Positions 26,451 through 35,898 are shown, counted from the stretch's first letter. The stretch: 64,000 nucleotides of DNA from Lachnospiraceae bacterium (GCA_910576125.1 CAJTHM010000023.1:1-64000), one strand, 5' to 3'. Numbers and translations are program-made. Notes: a model not told the origin generated them from the sequence alone.

Positions 26451-28526
26451 CTATGCCTCAAAAGCCCTGTTCAGCTCCTCGCAGCCGGGCAGCACGAAGC
26501 GGCTGTCTTTTATGATGCAGATGCGGCTGCCGTCCTTTCTGACCGCCGTCAGCTCTCCCAGCTCATCATAGGGAATGGTGATGTCCGTGTGGCAGTTGCA
26601 GTACGCCTCCATGGGATTCTCATGGCGCCGTCTCGACACCTCATTGTCCTTTGCCACGATTTCCCTGCCGTCCGGATTGTATACCCTTGTATCCTCCGAA
26701 TGGGAATAGCAGGTATCTCCCACCGCGAAATGAGGCCCCATCTTCTCCGCGATCAGGACGGGCAGCTTCGCTTCCACTCCCAGCCGCTTTGCCGCCACAT
26801 AGGCCGTTGTGTTGGTGCCGATTGCGAACTCTCCCATGGGCAGCGTGGCGTGGCGGGCCAGGATATTTTCGTAGATAAAGTTCCGGTTCTCCTCCTCGGT
26901 CCCGAAGTTCCGGCAGGAGTACTCCTGAATCATGCCGTCCTTGAACGTAATCGCCAGTTCCCTGTACTCCAGCCCTTTTAAGAAAGCCCTGGTCACATGA
27001 AGCAGCCCTTCCGTCCCCTGCAGCACCGGCGACGTGAACACCTCTCCCACAGGAATATTCACATCCGCCACACAGTTCTCAAAAATCGTCTCTTTCTCAG
27101 GATTCTCCAGCTTGTAAAGATTCACTTTCAAATCCGTGCGGTTAGCTCCCCTGCCTTTGATTTCACAATAGTCCGCCGTATTGAGCGCGTCGATCAATGT
27201 CTGCTGCACTCTGCGGTACAGCAGATAGTCCAATGTATTGATGCGGATGGTCTCCCGGAACAGCTCCTCGAACACAGGCCCGATTTCCGGCACAGGGAAC
27301 GCGATGATGGTGAAGCTGGTCTCCTCCTCCGGCGTATATTCTCTGCCGAGCATGCCTGCTTTTGCCACATACTCCACCCACAGGCGCTCCTGTTCTCCGG
27401 AAAGCCGGATTGCCTCTTTGCATGTCGCCGGCATAAAATCCGCCTCCCCGAAAGTCTCCACGATGGCAGGCCCCGCGCAGTCTCTCAGCTGCGCTTTCCA
27501 TTTCTCGCTGGCGGTCCTGACGGCCTCCAGTTTCCGGTTCACATAATTTTTATCAAAAAATATCGCTTTGTCGTCTTTGTGGTCATATTCAAACTGGGGA
27601 TTCGGGCTCCCGCCGCTGAAGCCGTTTTTCGTGCGTCTGCTGGCGCCTCTGTTGTCCAGGACGCTGCTGGCGGCGCGGCAGGCCGCGGACTTAAGCCCCA
27701 TCTTCTCGAAATTCTCCACGGCGCGGCGCAGCATCCTCTCAAAGCCGATCTGATAGCCCAGCGTCACCATACCCTTTTTTGAAAGGTCCACCCCCGTGGC
27801 CTCAAATCCCATGCGGTATCCCTCTGTGTAAGTATCCGCCATGGTAGCGATAGTCTCCTCAGGCAACCCCGCCAGGAATCTGGCTGTCTCCAGCTCGTTG
27901 ACGCCCACATACTCCCCATAGCTGTACAGATATCTCACATCCGTCAGATCGCTCTCCATGATTCTGCGCACCGCAAAGCCGTGGGGAGATACCTGCTCCT
28001 CTATCCTCCTCCGGGCCGCCATGTCGGCATAGTCGCTGACGAACCAGTAAATGATATCCTTTATCTCCCTGGCGGAGGGGCGTCCTTCTTTCTGGTCCGC
28101 CGCATATACAAAGACCGTGTAGATTTCCACGAACAGTTCCATGCGGATGACCAGTTCCTCCAGTCTGCCCTCATAGGCAAACCCAATCAGGCTGCGCAGC
28201 TCCGTATACAGGAACGAAAGCAGCGCACCCAGCTCCTCCCCCAGCTCCTGCACTGCATAGCCGGGATTCCCATAGCTCTCCCCGTAGTGCTCCGGCAGGA
28301 TATCCGCGTACAGCGACCGGTTCCTCTCCGCAAGTTCCTCGATCCGCGCTTTCTCCACGCCGCCCTCTGCCAGAAAGCTCACTGTATCATCAATCATCAG
28401 GAGAAATTCCGCGCAGGATGAAAAGAAAGCCTCCAGTTTCTCATCCCCGAAATGCTCCTCGGAAATCTCCCGGATTCTGTCCGTCACCAGCCCGTACCGC
28501 TCTTCTATAATCTCTGTTCCGCTCAT
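26451..28526 (-). CDS. M29-like aminopeptidase with N-terminal extension
   Basis: A 691-aa protein. The C-terminal ~370 residues carry the AmpS/PepS (M29) signature: VNIPVGEVFTSPVLQGTEG, LPMGEFAIGTNT, then GPHFAVGDTCYSHSEDT, with Glu, His and Asp ligands for two metals. M29 enzymes remove N-terminal amino acids in the cytoplasm and are usually 370-415 aa. Here about 280 extra N-terminal residues are helical (VIRMELFVEIYTVFVYAADQ and neighbours) with no recognised domain. ATG 28526 overlaps the stop of the upstream membrane gene (ATGA), so the pair is coupled. Confidence 0.85.
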   Translation of the reverse strand: MSGTEIIEERYGLVTDRIREISEEHFGDEKLEAFFSSCAEFLLMIDDTVSFLAEGGVEKARIEELAERNRSLYADILPEHYGESYGNPGYAVQELGEELGALLSFLYTELRSLIGFAYEGRLEELVIRMELFVEIYTVFVYAADQKEGRPSAREIKDIIYWFVSDYADMAARRRIEEQVSPHGFAVRRIMESDLTDVRYLYSYGEYVGVNELETARFLAGLPEETIATMADTYTEGYRMGFEATGVDLSKKGMVTLGYQIGFERMLRRAVENFEKMGLKSAACRAASSVLDNRGASRRTKNGFSGGSPNPQFEYDHKDDKAIFFDKNYVNRKLEAVRTASEKWKAQLRDCAGPAIVETFGEADFMPATCKEAIRLSGEQERLWVEYVAKAGMLGREYTPEEETSFTIIAFPVPEIGPVFEELFRETIRINTLDYLLYRRVQQTLIDALNTADYCEIKGRGANRTDLKVNLYKLENPEKETIFENCVADVNIPVGEVFTSPVLQGTEGLLHVTRAFLKGLEYRELAITFKDGMIQEYSCRNFGTEEENRNFIYENILARHATLPMGEFAIGTNTTAYVAAKRLGVEAKLPVLIAEKMGPHFAVGDTCYSHSEDTRVYNPDGREIVAKDNEVSRRRHENPMEAYCNCHTDITIPYDELGELTAVRKDGSRICIIKDSRFVLPGCEELNRAFEA

Positions 28527-28846
28527 TGCAGACTCCCTCCTGCGTATACAATCAAGCCGATACTCACCAGCGCCGCCAGGTTCAGCAGGATTCCCAGCGC
28601 CGGAAAGAACCTGTAGTACTCTTTCTCCTGTACGGTCACCAGCCCCAGTATCAGCCCGATGGTAGAATAGAGCACGGCAAGCAGGGCTCCCACCCCGAAG
28701 CCCGCTCCCACATTTCCCTCATTCCGGTAGGAAAGAAACACCATGAGGCCCAGTGACCCCAGGCTGATGACTCCCAGAATCGTGGCCATGACGGCCCGGT
28801 TTGAATGCTTTTTATCTGTAAAAATGAATCCTTTTCTTTTCTTCAT
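28523..28846 (-). CDS. Small three-TM membrane protein (DUF6142-like)
   Basis: A 107-aa protein with a basic N-terminus (MKKRKGFIFTDKKHSNRAVM) and three hydrophobic helices at about residues 18-38, 48-66 and 78-102. It resembles DUF6142 proteins, recalled and not searched. It overlaps the aminopeptidase gene by four bases. The ATG follows directly after one arm of a 12-bp inverted repeat (28851-28913) and has no clear Shine-Dalgarno, so initiation may be controlled by RNA structure. Confidence 0.6.
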   Translation of the reverse strand: MKKRKGFIFTDKKHSNRAVMATILGVISLGSLGLMVFLSYRNEGNVGAGFGVGALLAVLYSTIGLILGLVTVQEKEYYRFFPALGILLNLAALVSIGLIVYAGGSLQ

Positions 28847-28850
28847 ATAT

Positions 28851-28913
28851 ACTGTATAACGCCGAATACTGCCTAATGTAATCATGCGATGGAACCAGTC
28901 AGCGTTATACAGT
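28851..28913. repeat. 12-bp inverted repeat before the membrane gene start
   Basis: ACTGTATAACGC (28851-28862) and GCGTTATACAGT (28902-28913) are perfect inverted copies 39 bases apart. The arm nearest the gene ends five bases before its ATG. It could be an operator or an RNA hairpin covering the start region. Confidence 0.65.
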
Positions 28914-29016
28914 CTGGTTTCACGGCAGGTAAAATCATTAAGCAGTATAAACTCTAAAGGGCACTCCCCAAAAAGGTCTGTCCCCTCTTAGGAAATGCCC
29001 GCCAGCTGCTCCTTGC

Positions 29017-29169
29017 TTAGAATATGATTTTGGACTTCCCCGCAATCAGCTTCGCTCCGCTGATAATCATCAGAATACCCGACACGATTCCTACTACCAG
29101 GGAAATCACTCCCATGGTAATGCAGGTCGCGCCCGCTCCCCTCATTACTTTATATATCTTCTCGCTCAT
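29017..29169 (-). CDS. 50-aa single-TM membrane protein
   Basis: A 50-aa frame with a charged N-terminus (MSEKIYKVMRGAG), one long hydrophobic segment at about residues 15-42 rich in Ile, Val and Gly, and a basic end (KLIAGKSKIIF). AGGGAG lies ten bases before the ATG. It sits 45 bases downstream of pyrE on the same strand. It is too short for routine gene callers but has clean start, hydrophobicity and composition. Function unknown. Confidence 0.6.
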   Translation of the reverse strand: MSEKIYKVMRGAGATCITMGVISLVVGIVSGILMIISGAKLIAGKSKIIF

Positions 29170-29214
29170 AAATCCGCTCCCTTCTTTCCAGGCGCCCTGA
29201 CGTCCCGCCGCCTA

Positions 29215-29889
29215 TTATGCTCCATACACCTTATAGTACTCATCTATGGCTGCCTTTGCGGCGTCATCGATGTAAACCTGTCCTTTATACGGTCTGTTGT
29301 ACAGATGCTCCACTACCTCCTGCATGGTCACGATAGCGGCAGCCTCTATATGATAGCGCTCCCTGATTTCATCCAGCGCGCTCCCCTTTCCGGCCGGCCC
29401 TTTCTCCATACGGTTCAGGGATACCATCAGCCCCTTGATCTCCACTTTTGCCTGGGCGGTAATAATGGGGTATGTCTCCTCTATGGACTTCCCGGAAGTG
29501 GTCACATCCTCTATGATCACGACTCTGTCGCCGTCTTTCATGCCGCTTCCCAGCAAAATGCCCGCATCACCGTGGTCCTTGGCTTCCTTGCGGTTGGAAC
29601 AGTAGCGCACGTCCTTGCCGTAGAGCTCACTGTAGGCCATGGCCGCGGCTACGCTCAGGGGAATCCCCTTATAGGCCGGTCCGAACAGTACGTCGAAATC
29701 ATCCCCATACTTTTCATGAATGGCCCTGGCATAATACTCTCCCAGCTTCCTCAGCTGAGTCCCGGTCACATAAGAACCCGCGTTCATGAAAAAGGGGGAC
29801 TGCCTGCCGCTTTTTAAGGTAAACGAACCGAATTTAAGCGCATTGCTATCCACCATAAATTCAATAAAGTCCTGCTTATATTGTTCCAT
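29215..29889 (-). CDS. pyrE: Orotate phosphoribosyltransferase
   Basis: A 224-aa type I phosphoribosyltransferase that makes OMP from orotate and PRPP. It has the substrate loop region FTLKSGRQSPFFMNAG, GPAYKGIPLSVAAAMAY, CSNRKEAKDHG (catalytic Lys and flexible loop) and the PRPP motif VVIIEDVTTSGKSIEE. Full length. AGGAGGG lies 11-12 bases upstream of the ATG. No other pyr gene is in the window. Confidence 0.95.
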   Translation of the reverse strand: MEQYKQDFIEFMVDSNALKFGSFTLKSGRQSPFFMNAGSYVTGTQLRKLGEYYARAIHEKYGDDFDVLFGPAYKGIPLSVAAAMAYSELYGKDVRYCSNRKEAKDHGDAGILLGSGMKDGDRVVIIEDVTTSGKSIEETYPIITAQAKVEIKGLMVSLNRMEKGPAGKGSALDEIRERYHIEAAAIVTMQEVVEHLYNRPYKGQVYIDDAAKAAIDEYYKVYGA

Positions 29890-30009
29890 CTATATAGAAC
29901 CCTCCTGTAAACGAGCCTGTTATCCTTACTTATCCTATCATAGTTTCGTGATATTTTCAATTGATTTCCAGAAAATAAGAAAATTTGATTCAGAAATTTT
30001 CAAAAAATG

Positions 30010-30388
30010 GTGAGCAGGACGATAAGCCGGGTTCTGTCGTGTACTATCGTACGGAACAATCATCTATCTTGCACGGCTGTTGCCAGCCGCGTCCAGCGAC
30101 CTACCTGAAAGCAGGCCGGGCAAGCCTGTCGCTCTCATTCTGGTCTTGCTTCGGATGGGGTTTACATGGCTCCGCCCGTTACCGGACGGACGGTAGTCTC
30201 TTACACTGCCTTTCCACCATTACAGGGAACCAGAGCAAGCCCGATTCCCTGCTGTATCTTTCTGTTGCACTGGCCTTGGAGTCGCCTCCACCGGACGTTA
30301 TCCGGCATCCTGCCCTGTGAAGCCCGGACTTTCCTCACCCGCCCGGGGCTATGCCCAGGCAGGCGCGATTGTTTATCCTACTCACCGT
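30010..30388 (-). ncRNA. rnpB: RNase P RNA
   Basis: The catalytic RNA of RNase P, which trims tRNA 5' leaders. On the minus strand the conserved 5' core GAGGAAAGTCCGGGCTTCAC lies near 30340-30320, and the 3' core GACAGAACCCGGCTTATCG, followed by CCTGCTCACC, is at about 30040-30010. Conserved core stretches and length of about 380 bases fit the bacterial RNA. Ends are approximate. Confidence 0.9.
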
Positions 30389-30435
30389 TTTAGACTATAA
30401 CAGAATCAACAAGCGGATTCTATTATATAAGAACT

Positions 30436-30464
30436 ATTATAACAACCGTATTCCCAAAAAACAA
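30436..30464 (-). promoter_or_regulatory. Probable rnpB promoter
   Basis: Minus strand: TTGTTT (30464-30459), 17 bases, TATAAT (30441-30436), about 45 bases upstream of the mature 5' end of rnpB. Confidence 0.6.
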
Positions 30465-30493
30465 GAGCAAAGTCGCAATTATGCGTTTACGCG

Positions 30494-32149
30494 TCATACA
30501 TTAAAGCAGCTCCCGCCCACAAATTCCCGGCAGATGGAATTACCCGGCAGGCTCTCGCTGGGCACGCCCAGGAAATAGTCCAGGAACTTGAGGAGCCTCT
30601 TGGCCTCGTAGTACTCAGGATCCCCCTTGGGAATCTGGAACAGCAAAGGCTCCGCGAAAGTCTTGAGCATTGCCAGTTCATACACCAGCGCAGAATTGAA
30701 CATGGCGTCGGCCTCCTCCTGGAATGGGAAGATGTTCTCCTCCTCGCCCCTGCGCACGGAGGGCCACATCTGGATCGTCCTCTGGGCGCTGGAGCCCCTG
30801 GTGCGGGCGTCTCTGACCATCCTGCGCAGCAGCCTGCCGTCCGTGGTGGGAATCCTGTTGTGGGCGTCGATATTCAGCGTCGTCAGGGCGCTGATGTAGA
30901 TTTTGTACTTGCTCTCCTCCGGCAGGGCATAGGACATCTTCTCGTTCAGGCCGTGAATCCCTTCTATTACAAGAATGTCATCCTCTTTCAGCTGCAGGAA
31001 ATCGCCTCTGTACTCCCGCTGTCCTGTCTTGAAATTGAAAGACGGCATCTCCACTCTCTCCCCTGCCAGGAGACTGACCATGTTCTCATTGAACAGCTTC
31101 ACGTCTATGGCCTCCAGGCACTCGAAATTGTAGTCCCCTTTCTCGTCCCTGGGGGTCTGTTCCCTGTTCACGAAATAATTGTCCAGGGCAATCGGATGGG
31201 GCACCTTGCCCAAAGTCCGCAGCTGGATGGAAAGCCTGTGGGAAAAGCTGGTCTTGCCGGAGGAGGAGGGGCCTGCAATCATGACGAACTTCACATTCCC
31301 TTCGCTGGCGATATCCTTTGCGATCTCGCCGATAATCCTCTCCTGCTTCGCCTCCTGTACCAGAATCAGGTCGCTGACGGAGCCCCTGCAAATCTGCTCG
31401 TTCAAATCCCCCACCGTCTCGATGCCTGCCGTCCTGCCCCATTTCTTGGCGTTCTCCATGGTGTCGAATAGTTTCCTGCTCTCCACAAAAGGCTCCATCA
31501 CAGTAGGGTTCGACTCAGAAGGCAGCACCAGCATGAAACCTTCCTCGTAGGGAAGTACATCGAACCACTTTATGTAACCGGCATCGGGAAGCATATATCC
31601 GTAATAATAATCATAATACCCCTCTATTTCGTACACATTCACCGTGGAACCCATCCGGAAGCGGAACAGCTTCACTTTGTCCTCCATGCCCTTTTTACGG
31701 AAAAGCTCTATGGCGTCATCCAGAGGATAGGACTTCTTCATGAAAGGCGTCTTCGCCTCCACCAGCTGCCGCATCCTGTCCTTGATTCTCTCCGCGTTCC
31801 TGGCCGTGGCCTCCACCGTCCCGCAGGCGTTGACATAGAGTCCCCGGCCTATGGAGAATTCCACGCAGCTCTTTCTGGCGGCCTCTTCCCCGAACACATC
31901 GTTAAGCCCCTTGAGAAACAGCATCTTGGCGGCACGTAAATAAGATTTATGACCGACGCTGTCTTTCAGGGTGAAAAATTCAATCGTGCAGTCCCTGGTG
32001 ACTTTCTTGAATAGCTCCCGGATTTTGCCGTTCGCGGACACCAGCGCGATTGTGCCGTCGTACTCTTTCTGATATTCCGCCGCAATAGCTTCATACGTGG
32101 TCCCCTGCTCTACCTGCTTCTGTTCTCCGTGAATCGTAATCGTAACCAT
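30494..32149 (-). CDS. Nucleoside (uridine-type) kinase with TGS/ThrRS-like N-terminus
   Basis: A 551-aa protein. Residues 1-60 form a TGS-like domain, about 61-230 a threonyl-tRNA-synthetase-like second additional domain (IGRGLYVNACG, RKKGMEDKVKLFRFRMG, YYDYYYGYMLPDAG), and about 280-520 a P-loop kinase with IAGPSSSGKTSFS and ILVIEGIHGLNE. This architecture is annotated in Clostridia as a uridine-kinase-family nucleoside kinase. The fusion to tRNA-synthetase-like parts is normal for this family, its purpose unclear. ATG 32149 has GGAAGGGCGG upstream. A start six codons earlier would overlap the trmK stop (ATGA) and is also possible. Confidence 0.85.
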   Translation of the reverse strand: MVTITIHGEQKQVEQGTTYEAIAAEYQKEYDGTIALVSANGKIRELFKKVTRDCTIEFFTLKDSVGHKSYLRAAKMLFLKGLNDVFGEEAARKSCVEFSIGRGLYVNACGTVEATARNAERIKDRMRQLVEAKTPFMKKSYPLDDAIELFRKKGMEDKVKLFRFRMGSTVNVYEIEGYYDYYYGYMLPDAGYIKWFDVLPYEEGFMLVLPSESNPTVMEPFVESRKLFDTMENAKKWGRTAGIETVGDLNEQICRGSVSDLILVQEAKQERIIGEIAKDIASEGNVKFVMIAGPSSSGKTSFSHRLSIQLRTLGKVPHPIALDNYFVNREQTPRDEKGDYNFECLEAIDVKLFNENMVSLLAGERVEMPSFNFKTGQREYRGDFLQLKEDDILVIEGIHGLNEKMSYALPEESKYKIYISALTTLNIDAHNRIPTTDGRLLRRMVRDARTRGSSAQRTIQMWPSVRRGEEENIFPFQEEADAMFNSALVYELAMLKTFAEPLLFQIPKGDPEYYEAKRLLKFLDYFLGVPSESLPGNSICREFVGGSCFNV

Positions 32150-32163
32150 ATCCGCCCTTCCTT

Positions 32164-32907
32164 TCATTTTTTATAGGCCAGCGCCCTCTCCGTCCGCGCA
32201 AGTTCTTCCCGCACCTCTTCCAGCCGTCCTCCGGCCCTGGAGGAGCCAGCCGCTTTCAGGGAGTCCGCAAGCCCTCTCAGATACGCCTCCCGCTGCCGCA
32301 AGTAAGCCAAAAGCACCGGATGCCTGTCTTTTAGCAAAAATTCCCCGAACAAATCGTACAGACGCAGCTGCTCTTCGCTTTCCTCCGTCCGCTCCTGACC
32401 GGGCCCCGCAGGCCTTGCTTTCATAGCAAAATAATACTTTCCCTCCTCGCAGACCGCCGCTTCTTCCGTCACCAGGAAGCCTGTCTCCCGCAGGAATGCC
32501 CGAAACCGGGGAATCTCCGACTGGGGCTGCGCGATTACCTCCCGCAGCTGCGCCGCCTGGCTCCTCCCCTCCCGCAGAATCCGCTCCATAAGCCTGCCGC
32601 CCATACCGGCACAGACCAGGGCGTCGGCCTCTCCTGCCCTGTATGCCTTAAGCCCGTCCGACAGCCTTAAAGATATGTAATCCCCGAGCCCATATTCCTT
32701 CACATGCCGCCTGGCCCCCGCAAGCGGCCCCTGGCGTACGTCCATGGCAATCGCTTCAGGGCAGATGCCTTTCTGCACCAGATAGACGGACAGAAAACCA
32801 TGGTCGCAGCCCACGTCCACCAGCCTGCTTCCCGGCGTCACCATGTCTGCCAGCATCTGAAGACGCGCGGACAGCGCCACACCGCCCTCCTGTACCCGCC
32901 TCTCCAT
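32164..32907 (-). CDS. trmK: tRNA (adenine22-N1)-methyltransferase
   Basis: A 247-aa Rossmann methyltransferase. The SAM site reads RLVDVGCDHGFLSVYL, followed by AIAMDVRQGPLAGARRHV, and the catalytic-loop region VCAGMGGRLMERIL. TrmK methylates A22 in tRNA. The last ~80 residues form a coiled coil, as in the family. The ATG overlaps the rpoD stop (TGATG), so the genes are coupled; in many Firmicutes trmK directly follows rpoD. Confidence 0.92.
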   Translation of the reverse strand: MERRVQEGGVALSARLQMLADMVTPGSRLVDVGCDHGFLSVYLVQKGICPEAIAMDVRQGPLAGARRHVKEYGLGDYISLRLSDGLKAYRAGEADALVCAGMGGRLMERILREGRSQAAQLREVIAQPQSEIPRFRAFLRETGFLVTEEAAVCEEGKYYFAMKARPAGPGQERTEESEEQLRLYDLFGEFLLKDRHPVLLAYLRQREAYLRGLADSLKAAGSSRAGGRLEEVREELARTERALAYKK

Positions 32908-34016
32908 CAGTCCAGATAATCCTTCAGCTTTCTGCTGCGGCTGGGATGGCGCAGCTTGCGCAGCGCCTTCGCCTCAATCTGGCGGATGCGCTCACGGGTC
33001 ACATTGAATTCCTTTCCCACCTCTTCCAGGGTACGGGCCCTGCCGTCGTCCAGGCCGAACCGCAGGCGAAGCACTTTCTGCTCCCTCTCGGTAAGCGTCC
33101 CCAGCACCTCCACCAGGGATTCCTTCAGCAAGGTGAACGCCGCCGCGTCCGCGGGCACCGGCACCTTATCGTCCTCAATGAAATCTCCCAGGTGACTGTC
33201 CTCCTCCTCGCCGATAGGAGTCTCCATGGACACCGGCTCCTGGCTGATCTTCAGAATCTCCCGCACCCGGTCCGCTGGCATATTCATCTCCTCCGCGATT
33301 TCCTCCGGGGTCGGTTCACGCCCCAGCTCCTGGAGCAGCTGCCTGCTGACTCTGATCAGTTTGTTGATGGTCTCCACCATATGCACCGGGATGCGGATGG
33401 TCCTGGCCTGATCCGCGATGGCCCTGGTGATGGCCTGACGAATCCACCAGGTGGCGTAGGTGGAGAATTTATAGCCCTTGCGGTAGTCGAACTTTTCCAC
33501 AGCCTTAATCAGGCCCAGATTGCCCTCCTGAATCAGATCCAGGAAAAGCATCCCCCGGCCTACATACCGCTTCGCTATGCTGACCACCAGACGCAGGTTC
33601 GCCTCAGCCAGGCGCTTCTTGGAGTCCTCGTCCCCCAGCTCCATCTTCTTGGCCAGCTCGATTTCCTCCTCCGCGGAGAGCAGGGGCACCTTGCCGATTT
33701 CCTTTAAGTACATGCGCACAGGATCCTCAAGGCTGATTCCGTCCGGAATAGACAAATCCAGATTCTCCACATCCACGTCGTCCTCGTCCGAGAGGATAAT
33801 CTCCTCCACATCGGCCTCGTCCTCAGTGATGCGCAGCACGTCCACATTGTTCTGTTCCAGGGCGTCCAGAATCCTCTCAAACTGCTCTTCTTCCAAAGGC
33901 ATGTCCGCAAAAAAGTCGCTGATTTCCTGATACTCCAGCACGTTCTTCTTCTTTTTGGCCATATTGAGAAGTTCTTTCACCTTCTCTTCAAACTTTGCCC
34001 GTGTGTTTTCATCCAT
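32907..34016 (-). CDS. rpoD: Primary sigma factor RpoD (sigma-A)
   Basis: A 369-aa housekeeping sigma factor. Region 1.1 is short, with an acidic stretch (EDEADVEEIILSDEDD). Region 2 has the core-binding and -10 recognition helices KFDYRKGYKFSTYATWWIRQ, region 3 follows, and region 4.2 ends with the HTH NVTRERIRQIEAKALRKLRHP. It directs RNA polymerase to TTGACA/TATAAT promoters like several listed here. ATG 34016 begins the conserved protein, AAGGATGG 8-15 bases upstream. It follows dnaG by 76 bases in the macromolecular synthesis operon. Confidence 0.96.
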   Translation of the reverse strand: MDENTRAKFEEKVKELLNMAKKKKNVLEYQEISDFFADMPLEEEQFERILDALEQNNVDVLRITEDEADVEEIILSDEDDVDVENLDLSIPDGISLEDPVRMYLKEIGKVPLLSAEEEIELAKKMELGDEDSKKRLAEANLRLVVSIAKRYVGRGMLFLDLIQEGNLGLIKAVEKFDYRKGYKFSTYATWWIRQAITRAIADQARTIRIPVHMVETINKLIRVSRQLLQELGREPTPEEIAEEMNMPADRVREILKISQEPVSMETPIGEEEDSHLGDFIEDDKVPVPADAAAFTLLKESLVEVLGTLTEREQKVLRLRFGLDDGRARTLEEVGKEFNVTRERIRQIEAKALRKLRHPSRSRKLKDYLD

Positions 34017-34092
34017 TGTAAAGTTTCCATCCTTCCTCGGGAAATCCGTTCCCCTTTTTGATTTACTGTTAAGAGTTACCAATATCTTTACC

Positions 34093-35868
34093 TTAATCTA
34101 AGGAAATATGCGTTCCTGCCAGCTCTTCCAGCGCTTTCTTGCCCTCAATGGCCCGGGCCAGGGCGCTTACATCCGCTCCCATGTGGGAGAGATGGTACTG
34201 GTAACTGTTCTTTTTCACGGTAAGCAGGATTTCATGAAAGGCCTTCTCCCGCTCCTGCTGTGTATCCAGCTTCGGGATAAGCGCGGAAAAAAGCGCCGCC
34301 GCCTCTTTCTGCTCCTCTCCGTCCTCGAACATACTGACGATGCCCCCGGGATTGATCTCTCCTTTTTCCAGCTCCGGGAATAGCCGCTCCGCCACTTTGC
34401 GGTAGATTTCCACCGTAAAGTCCTCCGGGGAGATATACTTTTTGATTTTGCCGTACAGCTTCGGCTCCCCCGAAATCCATGTGATCAGGAGCCTCTGGGA
34501 CCGCTTTGCGTTCTCCTCCGGGTCTTTTTTAGATTGTATACCCGATTTGGGGCGCTCTAAGGGCTTCGCCCCGCCGGTGCCGGCCGCGTAGCGCGCTACC
34601 AGCCTGCGCAGGTTCTCAATACCGATGTAATATTTCTCGGCCACTGCCTGGAGGTAATTGTCCCGCTCCACGTCCTCGGAGAATTCGCACAGTTTTTTGG
34701 CAATTTCTCTGTGGAATTTCGTCTTCTCCTCCGGATCCTCCATGTTGAACTGCCCCTGCAGTATCCGCACCTCGAAGAAGAAGCTGTTCTCCGCCTGGCC
34801 GATCCGTTCCTCAAAGGCCTCTCTCCCCAGCCCTTTCATGAATTCATCCGGATCCTTGTAGGGCTGCATATTGATGATCTTCCCCGTAAGGCCTGCCTCC
34901 CGCAGGATGCCGACGGCTCTCAGGGCCGCTTTCACCCCCGCGCCGTCGCTGTCGTAGGCTAACAGCACGTTCTCCGTATACCGCCGCAGCAGAGCCGCCT
35001 GCTCCGCCGTGAAAGCCGTACCCAGGGAGGCCACCGCCTGGGTGAAGCCTGCCTGGTGCATGGCGATGACATCCATATAGCCCTCACAGAGTATGATGTT
35101 GCCGCACCTGGCCCGCCTTGCGTAGTTGAGGCCGTACAGATTGCGCCGCTTGTCGAACACCGGGGTCTCCGGCGAATTCAGGTACTTGGGTTCACCGTCC
35201 CCCATCACCCGGCCGCCGAAACCGATGACACGGTTGTTGATATCCTGAATCGGGTACATGACCCTGTTCCAGAACTGGCTGAGCATCCCTCCGTCTTTCT
35301 CGGAATGTCTGGCCAGCCCCGCCTCCTGTATCAGCTCGTCCTCAAAGCCTTTTTTCCGCAGATACTGCACCAGATGGGCTCCGTTCTTCCCCGCGAAGCC
35401 CAGTCCGAATCTGTGCATGGTCTCGTCGGAAAGCTCCCTTTTCTTCAGATACTGATAGCCGATTTCTCCGTGGGGGCTGCGGAGCTGATAGTAAAAGAAC
35501 TGCGCCGCCGCCTTGTTCACCGCCAGAAGCCTGGCCCGCCTGCTCTCCTTACTTCTGGCCTCCCCGGAGTCCTCTTCCTGAGGGAGCTCCACTCCGGCCC
35601 GCTCCGCCAGCATCCGCACCGCCTCCGGAAAAGAATAATTCTCATAATTCATCACGAAAGTGTATACGTTTCCGCCGGCCCCGCAGCCGAAACAGTGGTA
35701 CACCTGCATATCTCCGTTTACGGAAAAGGAGGGTGATTTCTCATTGTGGAAAGGGCAGAGTCCCCAGTAGCGGCCGCCCTTTTTCTGCAGCCTCACATAC
35801 CCTGAGACTACCTCCACGATGTCGTTCCTCGTCCTGACCTCCTCCACGATTGTCTCCGAATAGTACAT
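34093..35868 (-). CDS. dnaG: DNA primase DnaG
   Basis: A 591-aa primase making RNA primers at the replication fork. The CHC2 zinc domain reads CPFHNEKSPSFSV then CFGCGAGG at about residues 38-66. The Toprim domain contains NIILCEGYMDVIAMHQAGF and LLAYDSDGAGVKAALRA. The C-terminal part, about 430-590, is the helicase-binding region. ATG 35868 has AGGAGG five bases upstream; a GTG two codons earlier overlaps that site. A second, short phage-type primase is at 63031. Confidence 0.95.
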   Translation of the reverse strand: MYYSETIVEEVRTRNDIVEVVSGYVRLQKKGGRYWGLCPFHNEKSPSFSVNGDMQVYHCFGCGAGGNVYTFVMNYENYSFPEAVRMLAERAGVELPQEEDSGEARSKESRRARLLAVNKAAAQFFYYQLRSPHGEIGYQYLKKRELSDETMHRFGLGFAGKNGAHLVQYLRKKGFEDELIQEAGLARHSEKDGGMLSQFWNRVMYPIQDINNRVIGFGGRVMGDGEPKYLNSPETPVFDKRRNLYGLNYARRARCGNIILCEGYMDVIAMHQAGFTQAVASLGTAFTAEQAALLRRYTENVLLAYDSDGAGVKAALRAVGILREAGLTGKIINMQPYKDPDEFMKGLGREAFEERIGQAENSFFFEVRILQGQFNMEDPEEKTKFHREIAKKLCEFSEDVERDNYLQAVAEKYYIGIENLRRLVARYAAGTGGAKPLERPKSGIQSKKDPEENAKRSQRLLITWISGEPKLYGKIKKYISPEDFTVEIYRKVAERLFPELEKGEINPGGIVSMFEDGEEQKEAAALFSALIPKLDTQQEREKAFHEILLTVKKNSYQYHLSHMGADVSALARAIEGKKALEELAGTHISLD

Positions 35869-35898
35869 CTGCACCTCCCTCTTCCTTTCGGAACAGAC

